A stretch of DNA of 64,000 bases from Stomorhina lunata (GCA_933228675.1 OW121740.1:33138292-33202291), one strand, 5' to 3'; positions 28,001 through 40,038 are shown, counted from the first letter of the stretch. The notes: a model not told the origin generated them from the sequence alone. Program-made: numbers and translations.

Positions 28001-29002
28001 TTTTTTAAATTTCCTTTTTGATCAGTAATAATTTGTTATTTTTGAATTACTAACAAGTAAAAGCTCAAACTTATAAAATTATTATATTCATTACTTAAAG
28101 CTTTACTATTAAGGCAATTATTTTCTGGTTAACATCACAATCGTTATCTTCTATAAAACTTTATTTTCTAAGTTGTCATTAAATTTCTTCCCTTAGAAAA
28201 GTAATTTTCATTTTCCATTCCGTAAATGTGTTTAGAGTGAAAATAGAAAATTCCATTTAAATTTCTTGTTTATTTGTTTTGTTTATCTTGTCTTTGTCTT
28301 TTGTTTGTTGTCAATTTTAATGACTTTCTAATATTATTTTATTGTCTATCGTAAATAGGGAATTTACTGATAATTAATTGTAATATAAGTGTTAATTTAA
28401 TGTAATGTATACTTGTAAAATATAAAGTTACAACATGGCAAAAGTTCTATTTATGTGTATTTTAATTTTTATGTTTCTAATTTACTTTTATACTCGTCGT
28501 ACACATTGTCAATTATACCTAAGTGGAACAGAAGTTATGTTTGGCTTGTCGTTAAGTTTAATTATCATAGAAATATCAAAGAGCTTAAGATGAATTAAAT
28601 ATTTTGCAAGATTGAAAATTAATGTTATTAGAACGCAAACTAATTCTTTATGTGACATCAAATTTGCGGAGCAGAGCTCTTAAAAGGCTAATAAATCAAA
28701 AACTAATTTTAAAAATATTATATTTTCTACATAGTATCCTATTTTATTTCGTTAAATTAAAGGTGTAGGGATCTTAGTTGTTTTTATTTTAAATTTAAGT
28801 TTGAAAATTAATTACCTTTAAACAAACACATTCAATGTCCAGATAAATACAAACAGAGTAATTATCATATTGATTTATGTTAAGCAAGTGCAGAAAATTT
28901 AATTAAAATAATTCATGTATTTATTAGCTAATAAAATCTGATTGTAAAGAGAATTTAAATAGAATCATAAAATGAATAATATGTTTACATTTTGAGTTAG
29001 AA
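28001..29002. other. AT-rich spacer, no gene seen
   Basis: No open frame, RNA gene or element end was recognised between the 31-bp array and the 11-bp satellite. Confidence 0.4.
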
Positions 29003-30268
29003 GACTAGACATAGTCTAGTCATAGTCTAGTCATAGTCTAGTCATAGTCTAGTCATAGTCTAGTCATAGTCTAGTCATAGTCTAGTCATAGTCTAGTCAT
29101 AGTCTAGTCATAGTCTAGTCATAGTCTAGTCATAGTCTAGTCATAGTCTAGTCATAGTCTAGTCATAGTCTAGTCATAGTCTAGTCACAGTCTAGTCATA
29201 GTCTAGTCATAGTCTAGTCATAGTCTAGTCATAGTCTAGTCATAGTCTAGTCATAGTCTAGTCATAGTCTAGTCATAGTCTAGTCATAGTCTAGTCATAG
29301 TCTAGTCATAGTCTAGTCATAGTCTAGTCATAGTCTAGTCATAGTCTAGTCATAGTCTAGTCATAGTCTAGTCATAGTCTAGTCATAGTCTAGTCATAGT
29401 CTAGTCATAGTCTAGTCATAGTCTAGTCATAGTCTAGTCATAGTCTAGTCATAGTCTAGTCATAGTCTAGTCATAGTCTAGTCATAGTCTAGTCATAGTC
29501 TAGTCATAGTCTAGTCATAGTCTAGTCATAGTCTAGTCATAGTCTAGTCATAGTCTAGTCATAGTCTAGTCATAGTCTAGTCATAGTCTAGTCATAGTCT
29601 AGTCATAGTCTAGTCATAGTCTAGTCATAGTCTAGTCATAGTCTAGTCATAGTCTAGTCATAGTCTAGTCATAGTCTAGTCATAGTCTAGTCATAGTCTA
29701 GTCATAGTCTAGTCATAGTCTAGTCATAGTCTAGTCATAGTCTAGTCATAGTCTAGTCATAGTCTAGTCATAGTCTAGTCATAGTCTAGTCATAGTCTAG
29801 TCATAGTCTAGTCATAGTCTAGTCATAGTCTAGTCATAGTCTAGTCATAGTCTAGTCATAGTCTAGTCATAGTCTAGTCATAGTCTAGTCATAGTCTAGT
29901 CATAGTCTAGTCATAGTCTAGTCATAGTCTAGTCATAGTCTAGTCATAGTCTAGTCATAGTCTAGTCATAGTCTAGTCATAGTCTAGTCATAGTCTAGTC
30001 ATAGTCTAGTCATAGTCTAGTCATAGTCTAGTCATAGTCTAGTCATAGTCTAGTCATAGTCTAGTCATAGTCTAGTCATAGTGTAGTCATAGTCTAGTTA
30101 TAGTCTAGTCATAGTCTAGTCATAGTCTAGTCATAGTCTAGTCATAGTCTAGTCATAGTCTAGTCATAGTCTAGTCATAGTCTAGTCATAGTCTAGTCAT
30201 AGTCTAGTCATAGTCTAGTCATAGTCTAGTCATAGTCTAGTCATAGTCTAGTTATAGTGTAGATATAG
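29003..30268 (-). repeat. 11-bp satellite array, opposite strand
   Basis: About 114 head-to-tail copies of GTCTAGTCATA, the exact reverse complement of the monomer at 2065-6198. Visible changes are few: near 29188, 30083, 30099 and 30253 and the last two units. The left edge is an inverted unit: GACTAGAC at 29003-29010, three bases, then GTCTAGTC. Confidence 0.97.
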
Positions 30269-31545
30269 CTTATATTTTTTGAGCCCAAAGGATTTTGTTA
30301 GTTTGACAAAGAAGTTTTTCATAAAAATGAAAATGTATTTATTTATGTGGAAATTTGAAATGTATGCTATCAATTCGTTAGCATTATTTCGAAAATAAAA
30401 ATGGCTATTTTTATGATTTTTCCAAATAAGCCGTTTTTTAGCCAGCATATATTCCCATATTTATTTATATGTATGTATATGATTTTGAATGGAATATTAG
30501 AATATATATTTGGGTTTGAATTAAAACAATATTTTAACAAATAATATTGTTGATAGTTTTAATGTTCATTTTTATGAATAATGAAAACGCCTTATTTGTA
30601 TATACATATAAAAACCAAAATATACAAATTGTTAAAACTTAATACGCTAAATTATAGTATCGTATTGTATGAAAGTTTACTGTTTGCATATGCCATGTAC
30701 ATTGTACATACATATGTTTGTATGTATATGTGAATGTATTTGAATGTGTATTATGTAAATAGATAAATAGATGGTATATGCATGAATACGTGTTTATATA
30801 GTTTTTAGAAATTTATATGAATTGTGGTTTTAGATTTAGGTCAAAAATAATTTTAATTTACACCAAAAACAAAAAATTCTAAAACATCTTTATAACCGCA
30901 TAAAACCGTCGTTAAATAAAACATATTTAAATAAATTTCTATAAGAATAACCGCATGTAAATATACAAAAAAACCATCGCTATTGTAAACAAATAATGTT
31001 GAAATTTATTTGCATAAATACCTTGAGTGGAAAGTAATATGTAGTACAAATCTTTTAGACAAAATTTTAAAAGTTTTTTTTTTAGTTTTTGTAATATAAC
31101 AGCAGTGAAAGAAAATTTGGGTTATGCATTTCAAATACATTTAAACTTTTGTGCCGAAATTAAATAAGCGAGCAGCTGATTCGTTACCATAATCTACAGG
31201 CTTTAGTGTGGAAGTCAAGAAACCGCTCTTGTCGTTAGCAAGTTCTTTACGACCACGTGTGGTCCAATTCTTGTAGCACTGTCTTTTTTAAAGAGATCTA
31301 ACATTAAGGTAAATACTAAATACAGGTGTTATTATATTATGTAAAGAAACCTGGACGCAACTGAGCTATATCCCTGCCTCAACATCGGACCAACTGAAGG
31401 TTCCTTACAAAATGGTAAACTTTAATGTGGACGATCATCTGCAAATTGATTCATTAAGTGATAACAAACATCAGTACAAACGTTCAATACCTTTAATTCT
31501 TTGATAGAATTGGATATTAAAAAACAAGTTTGTAAATTATCTTTT
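30269..31545. other. Spacer with one unexplained open stretch
   Basis: Mostly AT-rich with TATG/CATA-rich tracts near 30460-30800. From about 31343 to 31504 the plus strand has some 50 open codons of less biased composition (KETWTQLSYIPASTSDQLKV and onward) ending at TGA. There is no recognisable start or domain, so it is at most a gene or element fragment. Confidence 0.3.
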
Positions 31546-32033
31546 TATACCCTCCATCAAAATGAATGGGGGTATATTGAGATTGTCATTCCGTTTGTAA
31601 TTTCCTTAATATTGGCTCAAAAATCAAAAACTATATAAATTCAGTATTTTCGATATGTTATAGAAATTGTGTGATGAAAATATGTAAAATCGGTTCACAT
31701 TTAGTTAGAGCTCCCATATAACCTTGCCCCGGGAATCACATTTATGCTAATAAATAGAATAAAATTGTAAAATTTATGACTACTAAATTTAAAAGAGAGA
31801 AGTTTTATGCAACTTTCAGTTAGTATGTCAAATTTTATAGGAATCGGTCCATTTTTGACCATAGCTTTCATATAAAAACCGCTCCCGGCAACCACTAAAC
31901 TGCCACAAACGCCAGTTAAAAGCTAAATTTTGCACAAATAAACTTTATATTAATACCAGCCAGTTTATTAAATTTTGTAACAATCGGTCAACATTTGGCT
32001 GTAGTTCTTATATACATATATAACATCCCCTTT
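31546..32033 (+). mobile_element. DINE-like family 1, internally deleted copy
   Basis: The 5' tip TATACCCTCCATCAAAATGA is followed by the usual first ~90 bp. It then jumps near 31640 to sequence normally found about 900 bp further in (AAAATCGGTTCACATTTAGT), ending just before the next copy's 5' tip. This makes a large internal deletion in a copy abutting a second copy head to tail. Confidence 0.65.
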
Positions 32034-33331
32034 TTATATCCACCATCAAAAAGAATGGGGGGTATATTGAGATTGTTATTCCGTTTGTAATTTCCTTAAT
32101 ATGGGCTCAAAAATCAAAAACGATATATATTCTGAATCCTTATGAAATACTAAGAAGATTGAGCGATGTCCGTCTGTCTGTCTGTTGAAATCACGATAAC
32201 GCCTAAACGAAAGCAGCTAGCTCACTGAAACTTTGTAAAAACATTTTTCATCTCTGAGAAAATTTTGGTATTGAAATCGGGCAAAATCGGTTAACATTTG
32301 ACCATAGCTCCCGTATAACCTCGCCTACGCTAATCACTTATTTGCTAATACATGACAAACTATAACAGCTTTGATGGCAAAATTTGGTATCTGGAAGTTT
32401 TACATAAGCAGTAGGCAGCATATTTCATTGAAATCGGTTCACATTTAACCATAGCTCCCATATAAAAAACTTATGGAAACAGCCAAAATTTCACCTAAAA
32501 TGCACTTAAATGCCAATAAATGATAAACTGTAATAGCTTTGGCCACTTAGTTTGGTACAAGGAAGTCTTATGTGAATGCCAGCCAGTGTGCAAAATTTTG
32601 TCACAATCGGTCACCATTTGACCATAGCTCCCATATAAAAAACTTACGGAAACACAAAAATACAAAAAGAACAGGGGGTTTATGTCCGTCTGTCCATTAG
32701 ATAAAAGCGCGATAGCGTCTTAACTAAAAGGGCTACAGTAACAAAATTTTACAAAAGGAAGTCTTATGTGAATGCCAGCCAGTGTGCAAAATTTTGTCAC
32801 AATTGGTCACCATTTGACTATAGCTCCCATATAAAAAAACTTACAGAAACACAAAAACTCAAAAAGAAAAGGAGATTTATGTCCGTCTGTCCGTTAGATA
32901 AAAGCGCGACAGCTCCTTAACTACGAAAGCAAAGACAAATTTTTACAAAAGTATTTTTGATATGTAACAAAAGTTGTGTACTGAAAATGGGCGAAATCGG
33001 TTCACATTTAGTTAGAGCTCCCATATAACCCCGTCCTGGGAAACACATGAATGCTGATAAATTGAGTACAATTGTAATAGCTATGACGACTAAATTTAGA
33101 AAAAAGAAGTTTTGTGCAACTATTGGTCAGTATATCAAATTTTATGGGAATCGGTCCATATTTGACTATAGCTTTCATATAAAAAACACTCCCGGGAACC
33201 AAAAACTATTTAGCAAGGACCAGTTAAAAGCTATTAAATTAGAAACTGTGACAGCTTTTGCCACTAAATAAGCTTTATATAAATACCAGCCAGTGTTTGA
33301 AATTTTGTTACAATCGGTCAACATTTGGCTA

Positions 33332-35577
33332 TTTATTTATTTATTTATTTAATTATTTCGTCTATGGATTAATTCTTACAGACAATTGCGTATAAAAAGT
33401 ATCAATGCATTGAACATTAAAAATGAAGTGAAGGAAGAAATATTAAGTTTGGTTTAAAAAATTAATAATTGTTTTTTTTAGAATAGACAAATTTTGAGAA
33501 TAATCAATAAATTCAAATGAATGATTAAAAGAAATCATCATCCTTCTAAAAGGATCAGCTTCAGCATAATTAGGCCTAAGGAACTTCACCGATAGGGGTT
33601 GAAAGTAACGAGAAGGGCGATGAGGAACATTGAACTGTACATCATTGATTAAAAATCCGGCAGAAGTAGTACCATTGATGACTTTCATGATGAATGACAC
33701 ATTGAGCATTGTTCTGCGACTTTTTAACGTAGGCAGCTTAATCAGAGTAAGACGAGTAGTATATGAAGGCATATTAAGTGGATTAAAATGTAAATTCCGA
33801 AGACAAAATAGTAGAAACTGTTTTTGTACCGATTCGATGGCATCAGAGTATGTAGCATAAATAGGGTCCCAAATTATCGATCCATACTCAAGAATAGGAC
33901 GCACAAGTGATGAAAACAGCATTTTTTCAATGTAGGGGTCATTGAACTCTTTTGCCCAACGTTTGATATAACCAAGAGTTGCTCTCGCTCTATTTATTGT
34001 AGTGTTAATGTAAAGATTAAAGTTTAATTTGGGATCAAATAAAACACCAAGGTCAAGAAAATTGTCAACCAATTCCACATTATAATCACCCAGAAAATAT
34101 TGAACGTTTATAGGGACGGTTCGTGCAATGCGCATAACCTTGCATTTTTTTAAGTTCAGCTCCATTAAGTTTATAACGCACCAATCACAGAATGATTCCA
34201 AGTCTTGTTGAAGAAGTTTATGCTCAATAAATTGGTTAAAGTTTAAAAAAATGTTTACATCATCAGCATACAGTAATATATTTGAAGATGTTATAACTCC
34301 AGGTAAGTCATTAATAAATAAAATAAACAACAGCGGTCCAATATGGCTGCCCTGCGGTACACCAGAAGTCACATTTATGGACTTAGAAGAAAAATTATTG
34401 AACCGAACAATTTGTGTCCTGCCAACCAAATATGCATTCAACCAGTTCAAACATTGGCGTGTAAATCCCATTAATTCAAGTTTTTTTTAAAAGAAGAGAA
34501 TGGTTAACTTTGTCGAATGCTCTGCTGAAATCCGTGTAGATGACATCAGTTTGTTGCTTTAAGCAAAAACCATTATTTATTGCACATGTTAACTGAATAA
34601 GGTTTCTAGTTGTGGAGCATCCTTTTACAAAACCATGTTGAAAAGGCGAAATAAGGGGAGAAACTTGATATGATAATTGGTTTGCAATTATTTTTTCAAA
34701 AAGCTTCGGGATAACGCTGAGTTTTGCAATACCTCTGTAGTTCTCAATATCGGATTTCTTTCCCGACTTGAATAAAGGAGTAATGAAGGATTCTTTCCAA
34801 ATATCCGGCATAAATCCGTATTTAATTGATAAATTAAATAGCAGCGTTAGCGGAATTGATAAGTTATCGGCACAATTTATCAAAACACTGCTCGGAATTT
34901 TATCCGGGCCAAAGCTATATCCAAATTTTAGCGATTTTAGACCTTTTGTTACATCAGCAATATTGAGACAAGGCAAGGAGATGGATTGACCGTCAGCCAC
35001 AGTATATGGGTAATTAGTAGAGTCGTATAATTTATCAGAGTAGGTTGATGAGAAAAAATCGGCGAACATGTTGCAAATGGCTATATCATCAGATGATTCA
35101 GTTTGTTGAAAAGTCATTACAGCGGGATATCCAGTTAGTTTTTTCTTTGAATTAATAAAACTGTAAAACGTTCTAGGATTATGTTTTAAATTTATTATCA
35201 CTTTGCTCAAGTAGTTAGCGTAACATAAATTATTTACTTTCGTATATTCAGCTCGGCTTACAGAATATTTCATATAATCAATTGAAGACCTCGAAAGTTT
35301 GAATTTTTTATACAATTTATTCTTTTTGTTTTTTGCCAAAGAGAGTTGCTTATTATTCCAAGGTGGGCCATTTCGGGGTTTCAAAGTTACTTTTGGCATA
35401 CACAGGTCCATAAATGAAAGCATTTTACGGTAAAAAACATCAAATACCTCAGATAGGGATATAGTTTTATTTGGTGAAAATAATAAAATGTCACTCCAGT
35501 TTGTATTTTTAATCAATTGTTTTAATAAAATATAATTTGTACGTTTAAAAGAGAAAACTTTTTCGGTTTTCTTATAT
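33332..35577 (-). mobile_element. 5'-truncated non-LTR retrotransposon
   Basis: It carries one reverse-transcriptase region on the minus strand and a short 3' untranslated part of about 110 bp. The element ends in a tandem AAAT tail (plus strand ATTTATTTATTT, 33332-33352). Neither the endonuclease domain nor the gag-like first frame is present, so it is 5'-truncated, as is usual for target-primed reverse transcription. It inserted into a DINE-like copy. No clean target duplication could be identified; about four target bases appear replaced at the 5' junction. Confidence 0.85.
33443..35577 (-). pseudogene. Non-LTR reverse transcriptase, frameshifted
   Basis: The first open segment (minus, about 35577 to 34476) holds the linker after the missing endonuclease (KRTNYILLKQLIKNTNWSD), then GPDKIP, NYRGIAKLSVIPKLFEKII and motif A, TDFSRAFDKVNHSLLLKK. 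It stops at TGA just after an A8 run (plus strand T8, 34481-34488). Removing one A would join it to the second segment (34471-33443). That segment contains SGVPQGSHIGPLLFILFIND, the catalytic YADD (about residues 68-71 of the segment) and a C-terminal region usual for CR1/Jockey-group elements. Everything else is open, so the copy is young or the indel is an assembly error. The clade is not assigned more narrowly. Confidence 0.88.
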
Positions 35578-35966
35578 ATATATTACATGCCCTCTTTTAT
35601 ATCTACAATCAAAAAGATTCTGAGGTACAAGCAGCATATTAAGATTATGTATACGGTATATGCATTAGGAAGTCCTAGCAAAATATATAGACCTGTCGTA
35701 TTACTATCAACTAATTTATCCTAACTAAATATAAAGCTAAACGAAAAGTATTTAACAACTTATTAATGTAAAGCCATACCCGGTTACGATAATGAATTTT
35801 TTTTCAAAGTAAATAAATACTAGGGAAATCACTTACACACTTTTGAATGTTGAACTATAAAGCTACTGCAACCGAAGTTATATGACATGTTTCTAAATTT
35901 AACACAACTTGATGGTGGATATACAAGATTCGGCATAGCCGAATATAACACTCTTACTTGTTAATA

Positions 35967-37172
35967 TCGGGTGTTTTTTATTGAGGTATAGAACTTTAAG
36001 TTGGCATCACTTTTTTAACTGGCGGCCATTTTGTCAGCTGTCAAGTGATTAATATTTAGTTTGGTTTGCCATTTCATCATGAACAGGTTGACAAAAGAAC
36101 AACGCTTGCAAATCGTGCAAATTTATTTCGAAAATAATGGTTCAGTTCGCGAAGTTTACCGCAAGCTCCGTCCTTTTTATGGTCGACATAATCGTCCATC
36201 AGAGCAATTAATTCGGTTAACCATGGATCGTTTTCGCACTACGTTTACTCTATGTGATAATACGCATCCGCAGCGACGTCGAACAGTGCGCACCGAAGAA
36301 ACAATTGCCGCTGTAGAGCAAAGTGTTGAAGAGGACACGAATAAATCGATTCGCCACCGTGCACAGCAATTGGAGCTTTGTCCATCAACTTTATGGAAGA
36401 TTTTGCGCAAAGATCTTGGCTTGCGACCTTACAAGATCCAGCTTGTGCAAGAATTAAAGCCGCAAGACCATGCAATGCGTCGTGATTTTGGTGTATGGGC
36501 CGAAAATGAGATTGATCTCGATGCTGATTTTCATCGCAAAATTTTGTTCAGTAATGAGGCTCATTTTTGGTTGAATGGCTACGTCAACAACCAAAATTGT
36601 GCTCTATGGGCTGGTGGAGTCATTGCTGGAGAGTCAGTTATCATAAATGGAGACCGGTATAGAGCCATGATAACCGACTATTTTGTTCCCCAATTGGATG
36701 GCATGAATGTAGATGAGTTGTGGTTCCAACAAAACGGCGCTACATGCCACACAGCTCACGTCACAATTGATTTATTGAAGGAAACATTCGATGAGCGCAT
36801 AATTTCGCGGAATGGACCTGTCATTTGGCCACCAAGATCGTGCGATTTGACACCACTGGATTATTTTCTTTGGGGATATGTGAAGTCGCTCGTCAAAGCC
36901 AACAAACCAAAAACGTTAGGGGACTTGGAAGCCAACATTCGTGGCGTTATTGCCAACATACGGCCCCATATGCTCGAAAAAGTAGTTGAAAATTGGACCT
37001 GTAGAATTGGCTTTATTCGAGCCAGCCGCGGCGGCCACATGCCCGAAATCATATTTAAACATTAATGGCATAAAATTATCCTTCCAATAAAGCCAAATTG
37101 ATGGACATTAAAAAGATTTTCTTGTGTTTTATTTCAATTCGAAGTTCTATACCTCTAAAAAAAAACACCCAT
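35967..37172 (+). mobile_element. DD41D 'rosa-type' mariner element
   Basis: A 1.2-kb Tc1/mariner-superfamily element with terminal inverted repeats of about 30 bp: GGGTGTTTTTT, then GAGGTATAGAACTT, at the left (from 35969), and the reverse complement at the right (37141-37170). TA dinucleotides flank both ends (35965-35966, 37173-37174). It lies directly after the 3' tip of the DINE-like copy. A second copy's right end, oriented to the other strand, starts at 63933. Confidence 0.85.
36079..37065 (+). CDS. DD41D transposase, intact frame but catalytic Asp lost
   Basis: A cut-and-paste transposase of 328 aa; I take the ATG at 36079 because the frame upstream has no ATG. Residues 1-110 form the paired helix-turn-helix DNA-binding part (KEQRLQIVQIYFENNGSVRE; then RTEETIAAVEQSVEED). 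The catalytic core has FSNEAHFWLNGYVN (Asn159), LWFQQNGATCHTA (Asn219) and RSCDLTPLDYFLWGYVK (Asp261). The second and third positions are separated by 41 residues, the DD41D signature of rosa-like elements. Positions 159 and 219 should be aspartate; both are AAT or AAC, single G-to-A changes. Only 59 residues separate positions 159 and 219, against 90 in the Tc1-like protein at 59182, and CALWAGG follows NNQN directly, suggesting an in-frame deletion. It should bind DNA but not cut it. Confidence 0.88.
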   Translation: MNRLTKEQRLQIVQIYFENNGSVREVYRKLRPFYGRHNRPSEQLIRLTMDRFRTTFTLCDNTHPQRRRTVRTEETIAAVEQSVEEDTNKSIRHRAQQLELCPSTLWKILRKDLGLRPYKIQLVQELKPQDHAMRRDFGVWAENEIDLDADFHRKILFSNEAHFWLNGYVNNQNCALWAGGVIAGESVIINGDRYRAMITDYFVPQLDGMNVDELWFQQNGATCHTAHVTIDLLKETFDERIISRNGPVIWPPRSCDLTPLDYFLWGYVKSLVKANKPKTLGDLEANIRGVIANIRPHMLEKVVENWTCRIGFIRASRGGHMPEIIFKH

Positions 37173-39289
37173 TAGTTGGTATCACTAACTTTGGTTAAAA
37201 AGCATTATTTTAATAGAATTTTGTTAGTTCCTCCAAACTATTTTATTTATTCTTTGATCCACTACATATGTAACTTTATAAATGTAATTAAACACAAGTA
37301 GATATAGAAATGTATGTACGAGTATTTGTATGATGGAGTACTATAGTAATGTAAAGATTTTCAGTAATGTACATTATTCCGGTTCTATCCAAGTAATTGC
37401 AATTCAAAAGACAGAGATAAAGATGAAGTTGTATTTCTTGTAATATATATATATATATATATTTGTTATATAGTATTCTAGAATATTATTTGTGTGCATG
37501 TTCATTAGAAATTTTTAGGTCACGACATCAAGTAAAAGTACTCGACATTGCTAAAATAGACAAAGACGTTCATTCGTTCGTTCTTCTTTACTACATGTTA
37601 TGTGGGTGTTTATAAAGATTCCTCTTAAAGGTGGGAGGAACACACAAATTCCAAGTCGTCGAGTTCAACTATTGTTAAGTTAACCTCAATGTTCTATTTA
37701 ATAAGTTGGTTGCTGTGAAAGTGTCTGTGCATCTGAATCTGTTTCTGTAGCTACAGCAAAGAATACGAAAATATAAAAAATGCAAACAGAAGAAAAAACG
37801 ACAATTTACAAATAGGAAAATAAAAAAAAAAAATAAGATGAAAAAATGGTATGAAATTGGGTTAACAAAACTGCTTAGTCGCACTAGGATTTTAAGCAAA
37901 AAATAAAAAATGAATATTTGCCAACGAGGGTGGTGGAGATAAGTTTAAATTAAACATTTGAAATGGATTTGAAAATTAGTTTGATTGGCCTCCTTCCCCA
38001 GCTTTTAACAACAGCTTTGATATTTTTTTTAAATATCATCTTTAATTTACATCTCATAGCCCACCCTCGTATTAGTATTCATTAAATGTTAAAAAGTTTA
38101 GAGAATTTTTGCCATTTTCTTGCCATCCTTAACGGGGGCCAACATAGGTATAAAATCACGCAACGACCCCAGAGTACATTATAACAATTGAAAAAATGTT
38201 TTAGCTGTAAGCGGTAGTTCAAGAAAAAGAAAAAACCGCCAACAATTGTTAGAAATGCACGAAAATGCATTGGAGTAAGAAAAACCAAACCAAAAAAGAA
38301 AACTCTAAAAATGAAAAAAAAACTAAACGTTAAAACGTAAAGCAAACGAAAGTAAAGGTTGGTAGTAAACATCTTTTATTTTATATTTATATGCAAGGTA
38401 TTTTGTTATACACATATACATACATACATATATACAAATATACACAAAAATTCATACAAATATATAAAGATCATCCTTAAGGTAAACTTAGAAGAAAGTA
38501 GGAAATCCTTTTTCTTCAACTCATTTTTTATCTTTTTTTTTTCACTGACAAGCAACATAACCTTATGTGGCATAGGGAAACCATAATATTAAAGTGCAAC
38601 TTAAATGGGAATGTTACGTCTTGGTTTTAAGATAATTTGAAGGAAACCTGAGATTAGGTATTTTATTTTCTTTTGCTTTTTTTTAACTATAAGTGAAAAT
38701 AGTTTGTGCTAAATTTTCGAAAAGCAAAACTAAGAAGTTCAAAAACATGTTTTCTTAAATTTTAGAATTTATTTAGTTTGTTCTTATATTGATTTAGTTG
38801 CTCGCTGGAAAATATAAACATTAATAGAGGTTAAAGCTTTTAACGGAAGTGTTAAATATACTCGTATCTGTAATGAATTAAATAATCGTAAGCGACATTC
38901 CGCTAAATATCTCTTAAGCTATTAGAGATAGCGTAGTATAACAAGCATATTTGTCTCTCTTTCTTAAGTAGTTCTCGAATGTATAAACATCTTTTCGATA
39001 AGTTTATATTTACGAAAGTTATACGAACCATTAAGTTTTAAATACACTGTGGCACAACTTTGGCTTAGTGTAGAGACGACTGTGCTAAAAATAGACATGT
39101 TCTTAAAGATTGGTCTAAAACTCGAACTATCCATTGGCCGATTTTTGCATATTGCGCCAAAAGCTTACAAGTTATTGAAGTCAAATTAAAAAACTTCACA
39201 TACAATACTTTGCACCATATTAGAAGTTATGGTGCAAAGTATTGTATGGAAAAAATTTAATTAGTTTGTCAAAAGTAGCAAACTAACTA
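37173..39289. other. AT-rich spacer, no gene seen
   Basis: Contains a TA microsatellite (about 37442-37461). Open frames near 37675-37899 and 38082-38372 (minus) are F/L-rich low-complexity peptides and are not supported. Near 39205-39250 a 23-bp inverted pair (ATACTTTGCACCATA and TATGGTGCAAAGTAT) forms a small hairpin. Confidence 0.4.
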
Positions 39290-40038
39290 AGAGCAAAAAT
39301 CACTGTACCAAATTTCGTTGAAATCGGTCGACATTTGACCATGAAGCAAAAATCACTAAAACTCTCGTAAATTTGAAGATAAAACGAAATTTTAGTTTCT
39401 TTTTTGCATACATAATTTTGTAATTTGCCAAATTTCGAGACAATCGGTCCACAATTGACCCTAGATCTCATATTAGTCCATGAAATTTTTTTATGAAAAA
39501 CTTTAAAGTCGATTTTCTCGTTAACTATGATAGCTACAGCCAAAATAACGAAATTCTGTGATCACTCAAAAAAATTAATTTTTTTGAAAATTTTTTATGA
39601 AAAACTTTAAAGTCGATTTTCTCGTTAACTATAATAGCTACAGCCAAAATAACGAAATTCTGTGATCACTCAAAAAAATTGATTTTTTTGAAATTTTTTT
39701 ATGAAAAACTTTAAAGTCGATTTTCTCGTTAACTATGATAGCTACAGCCAAAATAACGAAATTCTGTGATCACTCAAAAAAATTAATTTTTTTGAAAATT
39801 TTTTATGAAAAACTTTTGTAATTTGCCAAATTTCGAGACAATCGGTCCACAATTGACCCTAGATCTCATATTAGTCCAAATGATGGAAACAGCTTAAATA
39901 TATAAGTTTTGAGAAAATATTTGCATTAAATTTTTGCCAAATTTTAACTTTATACAGAAAAAATAACACCTTTGAGCTTAGTGGTGAAGGGTATCGTATG
40001 GTCGGTATTGACCAACTATAGCATATTCTTACTTGTTT
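39290..40038 (+). mobile_element. DINE-like family 2, 3' part with internal duplications
   Basis: Contains CCAAATTTCGTTGAAATCGG near the left and ends GGTGAAGGGTATCGTATGG, a GTCGGTATTGACCAAC hairpin and CTTACTTGTTTT. The end matches 14340-14402 and 58438-58492. A block from TTTTGTAATTTGCCAAATTT through CTCATATTAGTCCA occurs twice (39412-39480 and 39811-39879), bracketing a 104-bp tandem. The 5' boundary is uncertain and may lie further left. Confidence 0.6.
39476..39815. repeat. 104-bp tandem, three units plus a partial
   Basis: Units start at ATGAAAAACTTTAAAGTCGA (39493, 39597, 39701) with a partial at 39805. They are nearly identical, differing mainly in A/T run length and TATGATAGC versus TATAATAGC, so the amplification is recent relative to the host repeat. 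Confidence 0.88.

Larger units (their letters stand above)
32034..35963 (+). mobile_element. DINE-like family 1, complete copy split by a retrotransposon
   Basis: The 5' part is 32034-33331, the 3' part about 35578-35963. The two parts join smoothly when compared with the uninterrupted copy at 54006-55787. The 3' end has the hairpin ATTCGGC/GCCGAAT (35920-35940), then ATAACACTCTTACTTGTT. Inside, the block from ACCATTTGACCATAGCTCCC through GTCCGTCTGTCC occurs twice (32610-32700 and 32810-32900), an internal tandem. The insertion lies after CAACATTTGGCT at 33331. No protein is encoded by the repeat itself. Confidence 0.7.
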
